DNA of 64,000 nucleotides from Saprospiraceae bacterium (lineage in GTDB: Bacteria > Bacteroidota > Bacteroidia > Chitinophagales > Saprospiraceae). This document shows positions 1 to 9,653 of the stretch, piece by piece. Position 1 is the stretch's first letter; each line of letters begins with the position of its first letter. The stretch covers positions 79,831-143,830 of the forward strand of contig JADJVK010000008.1 of NCBI GenBank assembly GCA_016710625.1, read 5' to 3'. A program made the translations under genes and the position numbers. The notes under the pieces are model-generated. The model searched no databases. It was not told the DNA's origin and saw nothing but the letters and a program-made list of their open reading frames with translations.

Positions 1-660
1 TTAGCAATTGCAAAAAAATTCGCTTTAAAAGGATTTGACTTAGCATTATGTAGTAGATCAATAGAAGAATTGGAAATTGTAGCAAATCAACTCAAAAAAG
101 AATATTCCATAAATGTAATTTACAAGGCTGTTGATTTATCAAAAAAAAATGAAGCTATAGACTTTGGTAATTTTGTGCTCAACCAATGGGAAAAAATAGA
201 CGTCCTTATTAATAATGCTGGAATTTATATTGGTGGAGAAATTTCGAATGAAGAAGACGGTGCCTTAGAGGCAATGATTCAGTCCAACCTGTATAGTGCA
301 TATTATCTCACAAAAACAATATTGCCAAAATTAATTGAAAATCATAAAGGTCATATTATTAATATGTGTTCCATTGCAAGCAAAATTGCTTATCCAAATG
401 GGGGCTCTTATTCTATTTCAAAATTTGCATTATTAGGTTTTTCGAAAGTACTTAGAGAAGAATTAAAAACTAAAAATATAAAAGTTACTTCCATACTTCC
501 AGGAGCTACTTGGTCCAATTCTTGGGCAGGAGTAGATTTGCCAAAAGATAGAATCATGGATGCAGAAGATATTGCAAAAGTGGTTTGGTCTTGTTATGAT
601 TTAGCAGATAATGTTGTTGTGGAAGACATTACCATACGTCCACTTTTAGGAGATTTATAG
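1..660 (+). CDS. Short-chain dehydrogenase/reductase (5' end outside window)
   Basis: The frame is open from base 1, so this is the C-terminal part of a longer gene; the TTG at 70 is internal, not a start. The residues before it (LAIAKKFALKGFDLALCSRS-like) fit the first helix and second strand of an SDR Rossmann fold, and the TGxxxGxG cofactor loop lies upstream of the window. Visible SDR landmarks are the NNAG motif (VLINNAGIY), the catalytic Ser in IINMCSIAS, the YxxxK pair in YSISK and a PG motif after strand 6 (ILPGAT). The protein is expected to be a cytosolic NAD(P)(H)-dependent oxidoreductase. The substrate cannot be read from sequence; 3-oxoacyl reductase-like and sugar or ketone reductases are all possible. 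Confidence 0.9.
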   Translation, partial: LAIAKKFALKGFDLALCSRSIEELEIVANQLKKEYSINVIYKAVDLSKKNEAIDFGNFVLNQWEKIDVLINNAGIYIGGEISNEEDGALEAMIQSNLYSAYYLTKTILPKLIENHKGHIINMCSIASKIAYPNGGSYSISKFALLGFSKVLREELKTKNIKVTSILPGATWSNSWAGVDLPKDRIMDAEDIAKVVWSCYDLADNVVVEDITIRPLLGDL

Positions 661-758
661 ATATTAAACTAATTATTAATATGTTATAAATTTCTTAATT
701 TGAAATTTTATTGAAATTCTTACTTGATTCCGAAGCAAACAATTAAATAAGATTTTAC

Positions 759-766
759 TATCTTTG
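759..766 (+). promoter_or_regulatory. Candidate -7 element (TATCTTTG) for the TonB receptor gene
   Basis: TATCTTTG matches the Bacteroidota TAnnTTTG -7 consensus and lies 36 bases before the ATG at 802. No TTG lies at the usual distance upstream, so only half of the promoter is supported. Confidence 0.5.
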
Positions 767-801
767 CCGAAAGGATATGTATAATTAATAAAAATCTAGA
801 A

Positions 802-3078
802 ATGAAGCAATTTCTTACTGCAATTTTTGTGTTTTCAATTGTAATTTTAGGATATAGCCAAAAAGGAACTGTTAGAGGAAATATATATGACAAGAATTCT
901 GGTCAACCCATAGCATATGCAAATGTCTACATTTCTGGATCTCAGCTAGGTGCTACATCGGATGATGCAGGATTTTTTACGATTGCAAATGTACCCAATG
1001 GAAATCATGTTTTAGTTGCTAGTTTGATTGGTTACAATTCAGATAGTACTGATATTTCTGTTAAAAATAATATTTATTTCTATAAGTTTTATTTGAGTGA
1101 AAGTTCAATTAGTTTGAATAGTGTTGAAATTTCTGCAAAAAAAGAGAAAGCTAGATCGGATGTTCAAATTTCTAAAGTAAGTATTACTCCAAAGCAGATA
1201 AAAGCCTTACCTTCTATTGGTGGTGAAGCTGATATTGCTCAATACTTACCTGTTCTTCCTGGAATTATTTCTACTGGTGACCAAGGAGGTCAAATATACA
1301 TTAGAGGTGGTTCGCCTGTTCAGACAAGAATTTTGCTGGATGGGATGACAATCTATAATCCATTTCACTCCATAGGTTTCTTTTCCGTTTTCGAAACTGA
1401 AATTGTAAGAAATGTAGATGTTTTAACTGGTGCATTCAATGCTGAATATGGAGGAAGAATCTCTGCAGTGGTTGACATCAAAACGAGAGATGGAAATAAG
1501 AAAAATCTTGGTGGCATATTGGCGGTGAATCCTTTTTTATCAAAAATATTGCTTGAGGGACCAATTTCAAAGCAAAAAGATGATGGTTCAGGAAGCTCAT
1601 CCTTTATTTTCACTGCTAAAAAAGCATATTTAGACCAAACCTCAAAATCCCTATATTCTTATGCAAATAATGGAAATGGCTTGCCATTCAACTTTACTGA
1701 TGTTTATGGTAAAATGTCATTTGAAACTGGAAATGGAAGTAAATTCAACTTTTTTGGATTCAATCATGTAGATAATGTTTTGTATAATAGCATCGCAAAT
1801 CTACAATGGAATCAATATGGTGGAGGAACCAACTTTTTCATTATCCCACCTTCATCTAATTCAGTAATTGGTGGTTATATCAATTATTCGAATTATGGAG
1901 TGAGCCTTCAGGAAGGAACTAATGAGCCTAGAACAAGTAGTATTGGTGGTTTCAATTTGGGATTAAACTTCACAAATTATGGTAACAAAGGAAATGAAAA
2001 CAAACCTGGTTTTCATGTAAATGGATTTACAACTGATTTCAAATTTAGAAATTATTTAGGCTATACTTTCAGTCAAAATAATAACACAACAGAATTGGCT
2101 GCCTATGTGAAGTTGAAAAGAAAATTAGGAGCATTAGTAATTGAGCCTAGTTTGAGAATTCAATATTATGTATCATTAAGTGAGCCAGTTTTTGAGCCAA
2201 GAATTGGGGCAAAATTAAATGCAAAAGATTGGTTAAGATTCAAATTTGCAGCAGGATTATATTCACAAAATCTAATTTCTACTGTTAGCGAACAAGACAT
2301 CGTTAATTTATTTGTTGGATTTTTATCTGGACCAGAAGAGAAATTTTACAAGCCTGGAAAAAGCCAAGAAGAAGTAACCACTAGATTACAAAAATCTATG
2401 CATGCAATTGGTGGAGCAGAAATTGATTTAGCAACCAATTTAGAATTCAATGTGGAAACTTATTATAAAAGATTTTCACAATTGATTGGGGTGAATAGAA
2501 ATAAATTGCTTTCTACAGATCCAGATTATATTACTGAAACTGGTAATTCTTATGGATTAGATTTTACTTTAAAATATGATAATAAAAAATTGTATTTGTG
2601 GGCTACCTACTCCTTAGGATATGTTCGTAGAAATGATGGGTATCAAGAATATGCAACTAATTTCGATAGAAGACACAATATCAATCTATTAGGTACCTAT
2701 AATTTTGGCAAAAAACAAAGTTGGGAATTCAGTGCTAGATGGAATATGGGTTCAGGATTTCCATTTACTTTGACTCAAGGATTTTATGATAGAAATAATC
2801 TAACTGGCGGAATCAATACAAGTATTCCAACTTCCAATGGAAGCCTTGGTATCATCTATTCAGATCAAAGAAATACTGGAAGATTGCCTTATTATCATAG
2901 ATTGGATTTATCACTTAAGAAAAAAATTGAGTTTTCGAAACATACAAAATTAGATATTATCCTAAGTGTTACGAATGCCTACAATCGTCAAAATATTTTC
3001 TATTTTGATAGAGTAACTTATAAAAGAGTGGATCAATTACCTGTTTTGCCTAGTTTAGGTTTTATTTTTAGTTTTTAA
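802..3078 (+). CDS. TonB-dependent outer-membrane receptor with CarboxypepD_reg-like N-terminal domain
   Basis: 758 residues. A signal peptide (about 1-20, ending GYSQ) is followed by a carboxypeptidase-regulatory-like beta domain (about 24-100; GxIYDKNSGQPIAYANVYI). Then come a plug domain (about 115-230, with IRGGSPVQTRILLDGM and FNAEYGGRISAVVDIKTRDG) and a beta-barrel ending in Phe (LGFIFSF), as expected for BamA-dependent insertion. This architecture is typical of Bacteroidota TonB receptors importing siderophores, cofactors or polymers. No SusD partner is adjacent, so a polysaccharide-utilisation role is not supported. The next gene, a ferredoxin reductase, starts 8 bases after the stop and is probably co-transcribed. 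The ligand is unknown. Confidence 0.93.
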   Translation: MKQFLTAIFVFSIVILGYSQKGTVRGNIYDKNSGQPIAYANVYISGSQLGATSDDAGFFTIANVPNGNHVLVASLIGYNSDSTDISVKNNIYFYKFYLSESSISLNSVEISAKKEKARSDVQISKVSITPKQIKALPSIGGEADIAQYLPVLPGIISTGDQGGQIYIRGGSPVQTRILLDGMTIYNPFHSIGFFSVFETEIVRNVDVLTGAFNAEYGGRISAVVDIKTRDGNKKNLGGILAVNPFLSKILLEGPISKQKDDGSGSSSFIFTAKKAYLDQTSKSLYSYANNGNGLPFNFTDVYGKMSFETGNGSKFNFFGFNHVDNVLYNSIANLQWNQYGGGTNFFIIPPSSNSVIGGYINYSNYGVSLQEGTNEPRTSSIGGFNLGLNFTNYGNKGNENKPGFHVNGFTTDFKFRNYLGYTFSQNNNTTELAAYVKLKRKLGALVIEPSLRIQYYVSLSEPVFEPRIGAKLNAKDWLRFKFAAGLYSQNLISTVSEQDIVNLFVGFLSGPEEKFYKPGKSQEEVTTRLQKSMHAIGGAEIDLATNLEFNVETYYKRFSQLIGVNRNKLLSTDPDYITETGNSYGLDFTLKYDNKKLYLWATYSLGYVRRNDGYQEYATNFDRRHNINLLGTYNFGKKQSWEFSARWNMGSGFPFTLTQGFYDRNNLTGGINTSIPTSNGSLGIIYSDQRNTGRLPYYHRLDLSLKKKIEFSKHTKLDIILSVTNAYNRQNIFYFDRVTYKRVDQLPVLPSLGFIFSF

Positions 3079-3086
3079 GGAAATTT

Positions 3087-4169
3087 ATGTCAAAATTTTA
3101 TCCTATCTCTATCAAAAATATTGAAAGAGAAACAGATGATTGTGTAAGTATCAGCTTAGATATTCGTGATAAATTAAAAGATAATTTTAATTATAAAGCT
3201 GGTCAATATCTTACTTTTAGAATGTTCTTCAAAGGTAATGATGTTAGAAGATCTTATTCTTTATGCAGCAGTCCTTTGGACAATGAATGGAAAGTAGCAG
3301 TTAAGGAAATTGAAAATGGACAGTTTTCATCCTATGCTAATAGAAGTTTAAAAGTTGGCGACATCCTTGAAGTGATGCCTCCAATGGGAAATTTTACCAT
3401 TAAAGCAGATTTGAATACAAAGCTAAATATTGTATCCTTTGCCTCCGGCAGTGGCATTACTCCTATTCTATCTTTCATCAAAACTGTTTTAAAATCAAAC
3501 CAACAAAGCACTTTCACCCTATTTTATGGAAACAAAACTTCTGATTCCATAATTTTCAAAAACGAATTAGAAAATCTCAAGAAAATCTATTCTGATAGAT
3601 TATTCATATACTATATATTTAGTCGAGAACCTCAATCAGAAAAGCTTTTTACTGGAAGATTAAGTGCTGAAAAAAGTTTAGAATTATCAAAAAAGCATTT
3701 TGATATCAAGAACACTGATGGATTTTTCCTTTGTGGACCCGAGGAAATGATCATACAAATCAGTCAACAGTTAGAAAAGCTAGGGGTTGAAAAAAGCAAA
3801 ATTCATTTTGAACTTTTCACCACTCCAACTGAAGCTTTAAAAACGTTAAACCCTTCAGCTACTGAAAATCAATCAGATGCTGTAACAACTTCAAAAGTTA
3901 CAATAATCCTAGATGATAATGCCATTGAATTTGATTTAGATTCAAATGGAGAAAGCATTTTGGATGTTGCTTTAAAAAATGGAGCAGACCTACCTTTTGC
4001 CTGTAAAGGAGGAGTTTGTTGCACTTGCAAAGCAAAAGTTACCAGTGGAACCGTTAAGATGGATATGAACTATGGTCTCGAACCAGATGAAGTGGAAAGA
4101 GGTTATGTATTGACCTGCCAATCTCATCCAACTTCGCCAGAAGTTGTTGTAGATTTTGATGCTTATTAA
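3087..4169 (+). CDS. PaaE-like ferredoxin-NAD(P)H reductase with C-terminal 2Fe-2S domain
   Basis: 360 residues with three modules: an FAD-binding barrel (about 1-105; RRSYSLCSSP flavin motif), an NAD(P)-binding domain (about 110-240; ASGSGITPILSF and FFLCGPEEMI), and a plant-type ferredoxin domain. Cluster ligands are C306, C311, C314 and C344, in CKGGVCCTC and LTCQSHP. Order and length match the phenylacetyl-CoA epoxidase reductase (PaaE)/Hcr-like family, which passes electrons from NAD(P)H to an oxygenase or desaturase. No paaABC genes are present, so the paa symbol is withheld; in Bacteroidota such orphan reductases often serve fatty-acid desaturases or ring hydroxylases. It follows the TonB receptor by 8 bases and converges on the kinase gene at 4176. 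Confidence 0.9.
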   Translation: MSKFYPISIKNIERETDDCVSISLDIRDKLKDNFNYKAGQYLTFRMFFKGNDVRRSYSLCSSPLDNEWKVAVKEIENGQFSSYANRSLKVGDILEVMPPMGNFTIKADLNTKLNIVSFASGSGITPILSFIKTVLKSNQQSTFTLFYGNKTSDSIIFKNELENLKKIYSDRLFIYYIFSREPQSEKLFTGRLSAEKSLELSKKHFDIKNTDGFFLCGPEEMIIQISQQLEKLGVEKSKIHFELFTTPTEALKTLNPSATENQSDAVTTSKVTIILDDNAIEFDLDSNGESILDVALKNGADLPFACKGGVCCTCKAKVTSGTVKMDMNYGLEPDEVERGYVLTCQSHPTSPEVVVDFDAY

Positions 4170-4175
4170 ACTATT

Positions 4176-7100
4176 TTATTGTTCTACTTCTTCGTGGCTA
4201 TCAATTAATGGAAGTTCTACATAGAAATCTGTTCCTTTATTGGCTTCCGTTTCGAAATAGATAGTTCCATTAGCTGCTTCAATAATATTTTTGGAGATTA
4301 CTAATCCTAATCCTGTCCCAGCACCCTTTGTAGTGAAATAGGGCTTAAATATTTTATCTTTCAAATCATCTGGAATTCCAACGCCATTATCGCTAATTTT
4401 CACAATAGCTTTGTTGTCTTTTTTATAAATATACATCCCAACTTCTCCACTTCTCTCAGGCGGAATGGATTGCATTGCATTTTTAACCAAGTTGGTTAAA
4501 ACCCTCATAACTTGGTTTTTATCAGCAAAAACATCCAAACTGTCGTCTGTCATTTGGAACAAATTAAATTTATGTTCACTATTATCTTTGAATAAATCAT
4601 GAACTGATTTTGACATTTCATTAATTGAAAAAACAATCGGTTCTGCCCTACTAATATTTGCAAAATTCGAAAATTCGGAGGCAATTAAGGAGAGGCTATC
4701 GATTTGTTCAATCATAGTTTTAGAAACTCTTTGTAAGAGAGGGGCAATATTTTCTGGGTCAGATTGGAATGCATGCAATAAATATTGTATATTTAATTTC
4801 ATCGGTGTCAGTGGATTCTTGATTTCATGTGCCACTTGCCGTGCCATATCTCTCCAAGCTCCTTCCCGTTCAGATTCAGCTAACATTTTAGCACTTTCTT
4901 CTACTTGCTCTATCATTTTATTGTATTCCAAAATCAAATCACCTAGCTCATCTCTACTTTTCCATTCCAATGGTTCATGAGTGGAGCCTAATTTAAATTC
5001 TTTCAACTTTTCCCCTATCACCGCCAAAGGATTCGTTATAGAATTTGCAACGGCAATAGCTATTGGCACCGCAATCAAAAGTAAAAACACATAAACATTT
5101 AGTAATGCTCCAATGAAATCAGAAACATCGCTTTGTATTCTTCCTTCCTTCTCAAAATATGGTATTCTCACATATCCATTATTGGCACTGATAGTTGGGG
5201 ATTTTATTGCAGTATAAATTGCTGTCTCCCCTTGATTTTCTTTTTGAGACCATCTTTGATATTGTTGTTGGGACATTTTGAAAAAAGCAAAACCATCCAT
5301 TTTGCATGTCAATGAATTATCGCTATTCAAAACTGTATTCCCTTTCGCATCATAAAAACTCCATTGATTATTATAGATTCCACCAAGAGCATTCAAGCTA
5401 TTTCCAATTTTACTAGGGAAGGAATCTCTATTTACAGCTTTCAAGGTGCTTTCCAAATGCAATTGGAAGGCAGAAACTATTTTCTCCAGTCTTTCATTTT
5501 GGTATTGACTCGAAGAGTTTTTGAAATATATAACAGTAACTAAACCAATAGCTAAGAAAGAAATAATGATTAAAACGATTACTGAAAGTTGAATCCTGTT
5601 TCTCAATGAGGACTTTTGAGGTAAAATCCATTCATAACCTTCTGGCCATATTCCAAATATAGCATTGAATATCAACATGATAATTGCTAATATCACTAAA
5701 AAACTGAAAAGGTACGAAAATAGAGATATTGGTTTTATCAATCCTCCATAAGCTTTAGAAATCTTAACCAAGGTATGATTATCATGATAGAGGTAATATA
5801 AATCTGATTTATTATTTTGAATTATTTCCTTAAAATTATTAATGTTTGGCAGTTCATTTGGCAGGTTAATATCTTGATTTAAGTTACTTTGATAAATTGG
5901 TTTTCTATCATAAAAGAGTGTTACATCCAGTGGATATTGATTTGCTTTTTGTAAAATATCTTCATTATAAAATGCCTGCAACCAAATATTTTTACTCGGA
6001 ATGGATAACCAATAATTCAATTTCCCTTCTGCATTTCTACCTAAATACAACCCATTCGATAAGGTATCATATTTGGATAATATAGATTTCAATCCCTCTA
6101 ATGACAATTTTTGATCAATCACATTTGATTGATTAGTAGCATTATAGGCAAATGGCGTTAAATCAATTAAACCATTGGGTTGTTTGATATTTAATATATT
6201 ATTGATATTTTCCTTTAATTCTACCAAATTAGTTCTGAATAAAACAGGAGCATTCAGTAATGACAATAAGGATTGATCAGATTCTAACTTTTGATAACAT
6301 TCATGCAAATATGCTTCTACTTTCAAATCCCTTGGAGCGACTATTTTCTCCGCAATTATTCTTCTATTTTCCCATTCCTTATCTGTATTATACTTGTATA
6401 ATAGCAGGGAAGTAAATAAGGAAAAAGCGATCAACCAAACCACTATCCAAGCCATTGTTGTGATGCTCGAATCGGAGAAATAATCCAACATCTCGATATA
6501 TATAAACGAAACGAGTAACAACAAAATTAAAGGAAGATTCAAATCTAAATATCCTATTATGGGGACTGTCACACCTAAAGCAATCGCTAATGGAATCAAT
6601 CTTTCTATCGAATTCAACCCAGATTGTAAGATACTTAACATTATCCGATGGCTAAATAAAAAGAAGGACAACAAGAAAAACGAAACCCCAAGAATCGCAA
6701 GAATACTGTACCTATCGAGGTTGAAAATATTATCGAAGTCGAATACAAGACCTGTTTTTAATACCAAACTTTTGAAAACACCAGCCACCATCAAAGTACC
6801 AACCGACATGGATAGGTAATATAAAGTGGTTAAAATGTATTTTACAGCTGTAGAAAGATGTTGATAGGGACTGATTTTGAAATATCTGTAGAAAAAAGAC
6901 ATTACCCATAATAACAACACTGAATTCAACAAAAAGTCACCCAAAGATTGACTCAAGAATGGCTGATTATTAAATGAGATTCTATCAAAAACGGGGTGAG
7001 CTTCCCATAGATTTGAAGCATTGAAATAAAGACTAAGTACCCTTATTGAAAAAATAGAAACCAAAAAGAATGCAGCGCCTAAAATCGGGTTTTTATTTTC

Positions 7101-7745
7101 TAAAATCCATACAGATAATCGATGAATCAAAATAGCTAATAAAATATATCCCAACAAAGCCAAAAGGATGGAGCCTAATAGGTTAATGGAAGGCGCTAAA
7201 TAGGTATAATTAGAGGAGAGATAAGCAATCGTAACTTTTTCTTTATTTTTTATTGGATAAAGTGTAGGAATGCTATCTATTTTTAAACCTTTTTCAATTA
7301 ATTCAATATTTTTGGGGAAGATGGGTAGAAATGCTATAATTTTTCTATGTTCATTTCCAGCTATATCAATTTTTATAAATTTATTTTGAAGATCAATATT
7401 ATTTGAATGTATTTCTTCTTGATAATTACTTAAGTAAGGTTGTTTTGTCCAAAAAACTAAAGAGTCATTTTGAAAAAGGTGAAGGGTATATGGTGCAAAA
7501 TATTCGGAATCGAACTCTCCATTACTACATTTTTTGGCTATGGAATCAATGGGTTCATTCAGCCACCAATCATTTTTTGACCATATCTTTTCTATCCTAT
7601 TCTCTTGACTTTCAATATGATTGCTCAGTATTGATGCCCAAATTGGTAATTGTTGTACGGCACTAAAAGGTTGCAGCCACATCCTCGACAGGGCAATCAA
7701 CAAAAATGCAGAAAGGGCTAAAATTAATGTAGATCGGTTGAGCAT
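4176..7745 (-). CDS. Large multi-pass sensor histidine kinase, NtrY-like
   Basis: 1189 residues. It has an N-terminal membrane segment, a periplasmic stretch, a block of about eight hydrophobic segments (about 185-440), a second extracytoplasmic region and further membrane segments around 665-690, 720-740 and 880-900. A HAMP linker follows, then a HisKA domain with phosphoacceptor H973 (RQVAHEIKNPLTPMKLN) and a HATPase domain (N-box NLVKNAMQS, G1 DNGVGIP, F-box FKPYFTT, G2 GTGLGLVISK). The NPLTPM phospho-box is characteristic of NtrY/NtrB-type kinases. No response regulator is adjacent, so the partner must be elsewhere. The signal sensed is unknown. It is intact over 3.6 kb, which matters when judging the frameshifts found elsewhere in the window. 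Confidence 0.93.
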   Translation of the reverse strand: MLNRSTLILALSAFLLIALSRMWLQPFSAVQQLPIWASILSNHIESQENRIEKIWSKNDWWLNEPIDSIAKKCSNGEFDSEYFAPYTLHLFQNDSLVFWTKQPYLSNYQEEIHSNNIDLQNKFIKIDIAGNEHRKIIAFLPIFPKNIELIEKGLKIDSIPTLYPIKNKEKVTIAYLSSNYTYLAPSINLLGSILLALLGYILLAILIHRLSVWILENKNPILGAAFFLVSIFSIRVLSLYFNASNLWEAHPVFDRISFNNQPFLSQSLGDFLLNSVLLLWVMSFFYRYFKISPYQHLSTAVKYILTTLYYLSMSVGTLMVAGVFKSLVLKTGLVFDFDNIFNLDRYSILAILGVSFFLLSFFLFSHRIMLSILQSGLNSIERLIPLAIALGVTVPIIGYLDLNLPLILLLLVSFIYIEMLDYFSDSSITTMAWIVVWLIAFSLFTSLLLYKYNTDKEWENRRIIAEKIVAPRDLKVEAYLHECYQKLESDQSLLSLLNAPVLFRTNLVELKENINNILNIKQPNGLIDLTPFAYNATNQSNVIDQKLSLEGLKSILSKYDTLSNGLYLGRNAEGKLNYWLSIPSKNIWLQAFYNEDILQKANQYPLDVTLFYDRKPIYQSNLNQDINLPNELPNINNFKEIIQNNKSDLYYLYHDNHTLVKISKAYGGLIKPISLFSYLFSFLVILAIIMLIFNAIFGIWPEGYEWILPQKSSLRNRIQLSVIVLIIISFLAIGLVTVIYFKNSSSQYQNERLEKIVSAFQLHLESTLKAVNRDSFPSKIGNSLNALGGIYNNQWSFYDAKGNTVLNSDNSLTCKMDGFAFFKMSQQQYQRWSQKENQGETAIYTAIKSPTISANNGYVRIPYFEKEGRIQSDVSDFIGALLNVYVFLLLIAVPIAIAVANSITNPLAVIGEKLKEFKLGSTHEPLEWKSRDELGDLILEYNKMIEQVEESAKMLAESEREGAWRDMARQVAHEIKNPLTPMKLNIQYLLHAFQSDPENIAPLLQRVSKTMIEQIDSLSLIASEFSNFANISRAEPIVFSINEMSKSVHDLFKDNSEHKFNLFQMTDDSLDVFADKNQVMRVLTNLVKNAMQSIPPERSGEVGMYIYKKDNKAIVKISDNGVGIPDDLKDKIFKPYFTTKGAGTGLGLVISKNIIEAANGTIYFETEANKGTDFYVELPLIDSHEEVEQ

Positions 7746-7911
7746 TAATTATCAATACATTACAAAATAAAAATGCAAGTTAGATAATATTATGGAGTTT
7801 TTTAATACGTTTTAATTTAATTTTCGAATAAATAAATATAAAAAGGGGCAAATTCTGTAGAACATATTAAATTATAATCACATATAATAAAAAAATATTT
7901 AAATATCTGTT

Positions 7912-7940
7912 TTGAAATATATAAAAAGACTGTATATTTG
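7912..7940 (+). promoter_or_regulatory. rpsT promoter (TTG-N18-TATATTTG)
   Basis: TTG at 7912-7914 and TATATTTG at 7933-7940, 18 bases apart, match the Bacteroidota -33/-7 consensus. Transcription should start near 7946, giving a leader of about 30 bases before the rpsT ATG at 7977. This also shows that the in-frame TTG at 7938, inside the -7 element, cannot be the start codon. Confidence 0.8.
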
Positions 7941-7976
7941 CACCCTCATAAAGAAATAAGTAAATTTAGCAATATT

Positions 7977-8234
7977 ATGGCACACCATAAATCAGCATTA
8001 AAGAGAATTAGACAAAATTCAAAGCGTCGTATAAAGAATCGTTTTTACAAAAAAACGACACGTACTGCTATTAAAACTTTAAGATCAATTACTGCGGCTA
8101 GCGAAGCTCAAGGATTTTTACCTAAAGTGATTAGTATGATCGATAGATTAGCAAAAAATAATAATATTCACAAAAATAAGGCTTCTAACTTAAAAAGCAA
8201 ATTGATGCACCATGTGCATGCTCTTGCTAAATAA
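7977..8234 (+). CDS. rpsT: 30S ribosomal protein S20
   Basis: 85 residues, starting MAHHKSALKRIRQNSKRR, the hallmark N-terminus of bS20, which binds 16S rRNA in the small subunit. The protein is highly basic and helical, and its length fits the family. The start is fixed by homology and because the only upstream in-frame start lies inside the promoter. It is followed by a hairpin at 8277, so it is probably monocistronic. Confidence 0.98.
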   Translation: MAHHKSALKRIRQNSKRRIKNRFYKKTTRTAIKTLRSITAASEAQGFLPKVISMIDRLAKNNNIHKNKASNLKSKLMHHVHALAK

Positions 8235-8276
8235 GATTATTGATCAGTCTTTAGTTTGTTTTTTTTGATTTTTTTG

Positions 8277-8316
8277 AAAGCATATACTGTACGATTTAGT
8301 CGGTATATGCTTTTCG
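8277..8316 (+). terminator. Hairpin terminator after rpsT
   Basis: AAAGCATATAC (8277-8287) pairs with GTATATGCTTT (8303-8313) across a 15-base loop and runs into TTTTCGTTTT. It lies 42 bases after the rpsT stop and before der. Confidence 0.65.
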
Positions 8317-8350
8317 TTTTACAGTAATTAATTTTTTATCCAGATATATC

Positions 8351-9652
8351 ATGGGAAATATTGTAGCAATAGTAGGTCGTCCAAACGTTGGAAAATCAAC
8401 ACTTTATAATAGATTAGTGGGAGGAAGAGAAGCTATTGTAGATAATATTAGCGGCGTTACAAGAGATAGAATCTATGGAACATCTGATTGGAATGGGAAG
8501 AAATTTACCGTAATTGATACAGGTGGATTTGTGGAGCATTCAAACGATGTTTTCGAAGCAGCTATCAGAGATCAAGTGGAAATCGCTATTGATGAAGCCT
8601 CTGTGATTGTATTTGTGGTGGATGTAGAAACTGGAATCACGGATTTGGATGAAGAAGTTGCTGCTTTGTTGAGAAAATGCAAAAAGCCTATTTTTTTGGT
8701 GGTCAATAAAGTGGATAACGGGAAGCGATTATTGGAGGCGAATGAATTTTGGAGCATGGGCTTCGAAAATTTATTTTTCCTATCTGCTATGTCTGGAAGT
8801 GGTAATGGAGAACTTTTAGATGCGATAGCAGAAACTATTGTTGAGGAAGAATTGGAACCCAATGAATTGCCGAGAATTGCAATTATAGGGCAACCTAATG
8901 TGGGGAAATCATCAATTACAAATGCACTTTTAGGAAAAGAAAGAAATATTGTAACGGATATTGCTGGAACTACTAGAGACTCTATACATTCCCATTATAA
9001 TAAGTTTGGACTAGAGTTCACCTTAATTGATACAGCTGGAATTCGCAAAAAAAGTAAAGTTCATGAGAATTTAGAATTTTACTCCGTGATGAGAGCGATT
9101 AACGCCATTGAAGAATCGGATGTTTGTGTGCTAATGATCGATGCAACGACAGGAGTAGAAGCACAAGATTTAAGTTTGTTTAGGGTCGTTCAAAAAAGAA
9201 ATAAAGGAATTGTTATTTTGGTAAACAAGTGGGATTTGGTAGAAAAATCTACCAATACTGCTAGAGATATGGAAAAAGAAATCAGAGAAAGGCTTGCTCC
9301 ATTCAATGATGTTCCAGTCATTTTCGTTTCTGCATTAGAAAAACAAAGAATTTTTCAGGCAATGGAAACCGCTATGGAGGTGTACCAAAATAGAAATAAG
9401 AAAATAAAGACATCTGTTCTTAACGACATCATGTTAGAGATAATTGAAAAGACCCCTCCCCCAGCTTATCGGGCTCATTTTATTAAAATTAAATATGTAA
9501 CTCAATTACCATTAGCCTATCCAGCTTTTGCTTTTTTCTGCAATCATCCGAAATATTTAAGAGAGGATTATCGAAATTTTTTAGAAAACCAATTGAGAAA
9601 GCATTTCAACTTTACTGGAGTGCCTATTTTAGTGTTTTTTAGAGAGAAGTAG
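8351..9652 (+). CDS. der: Ribosome biogenesis GTPase Der (EngA)
   Basis: 433 residues with the diagnostic tandem GTPase layout. Domain 1 has GRPNVGKST (9-17), DTGG and NKVD; domain 2 has GQPNVGKSS (180-188), DTAGI and NKWD. A C-terminal KH-like domain (about 350-433) contains TPPPAYRAHFIKIKY. Der binds the 50S subunit late in assembly and is essential in most bacteria. It is complete and converges on the small gene at 9654 with one base between stops. Confidence 0.98.
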   Translation: MGNIVAIVGRPNVGKSTLYNRLVGGREAIVDNISGVTRDRIYGTSDWNGKKFTVIDTGGFVEHSNDVFEAAIRDQVEIAIDEASVIVFVVDVETGITDLDEEVAALLRKCKKPIFLVVNKVDNGKRLLEANEFWSMGFENLFFLSAMSGSGNGELLDAIAETIVEEELEPNELPRIAIIGQPNVGKSSITNALLGKERNIVTDIAGTTRDSIHSHYNKFGLEFTLIDTAGIRKKSKVHENLEFYSVMRAINAIEESDVCVLMIDATTGVEAQDLSLFRVVQKRNKGIVILVNKWDLVEKSTNTARDMEKEIRERLAPFNDVPVIFVSALEKQRIFQAMETAMEVYQNRNKKIKTSVLNDIMLEIIEKTPPPAYRAHFIKIKYVTQLPLAYPAFAFFCNHPKYLREDYRNFLENQLRKHFNFTGVPILVFFREK

Positions 9653-9653
9653 A

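Noticed and set aside
3087..4169. Assignment as paaE of the phenylacetate pathway
   Set aside because: No paaA, paaB, paaC, paaG or paaK gene is in the neighbourhood; the domain layout alone does not define the substrate.
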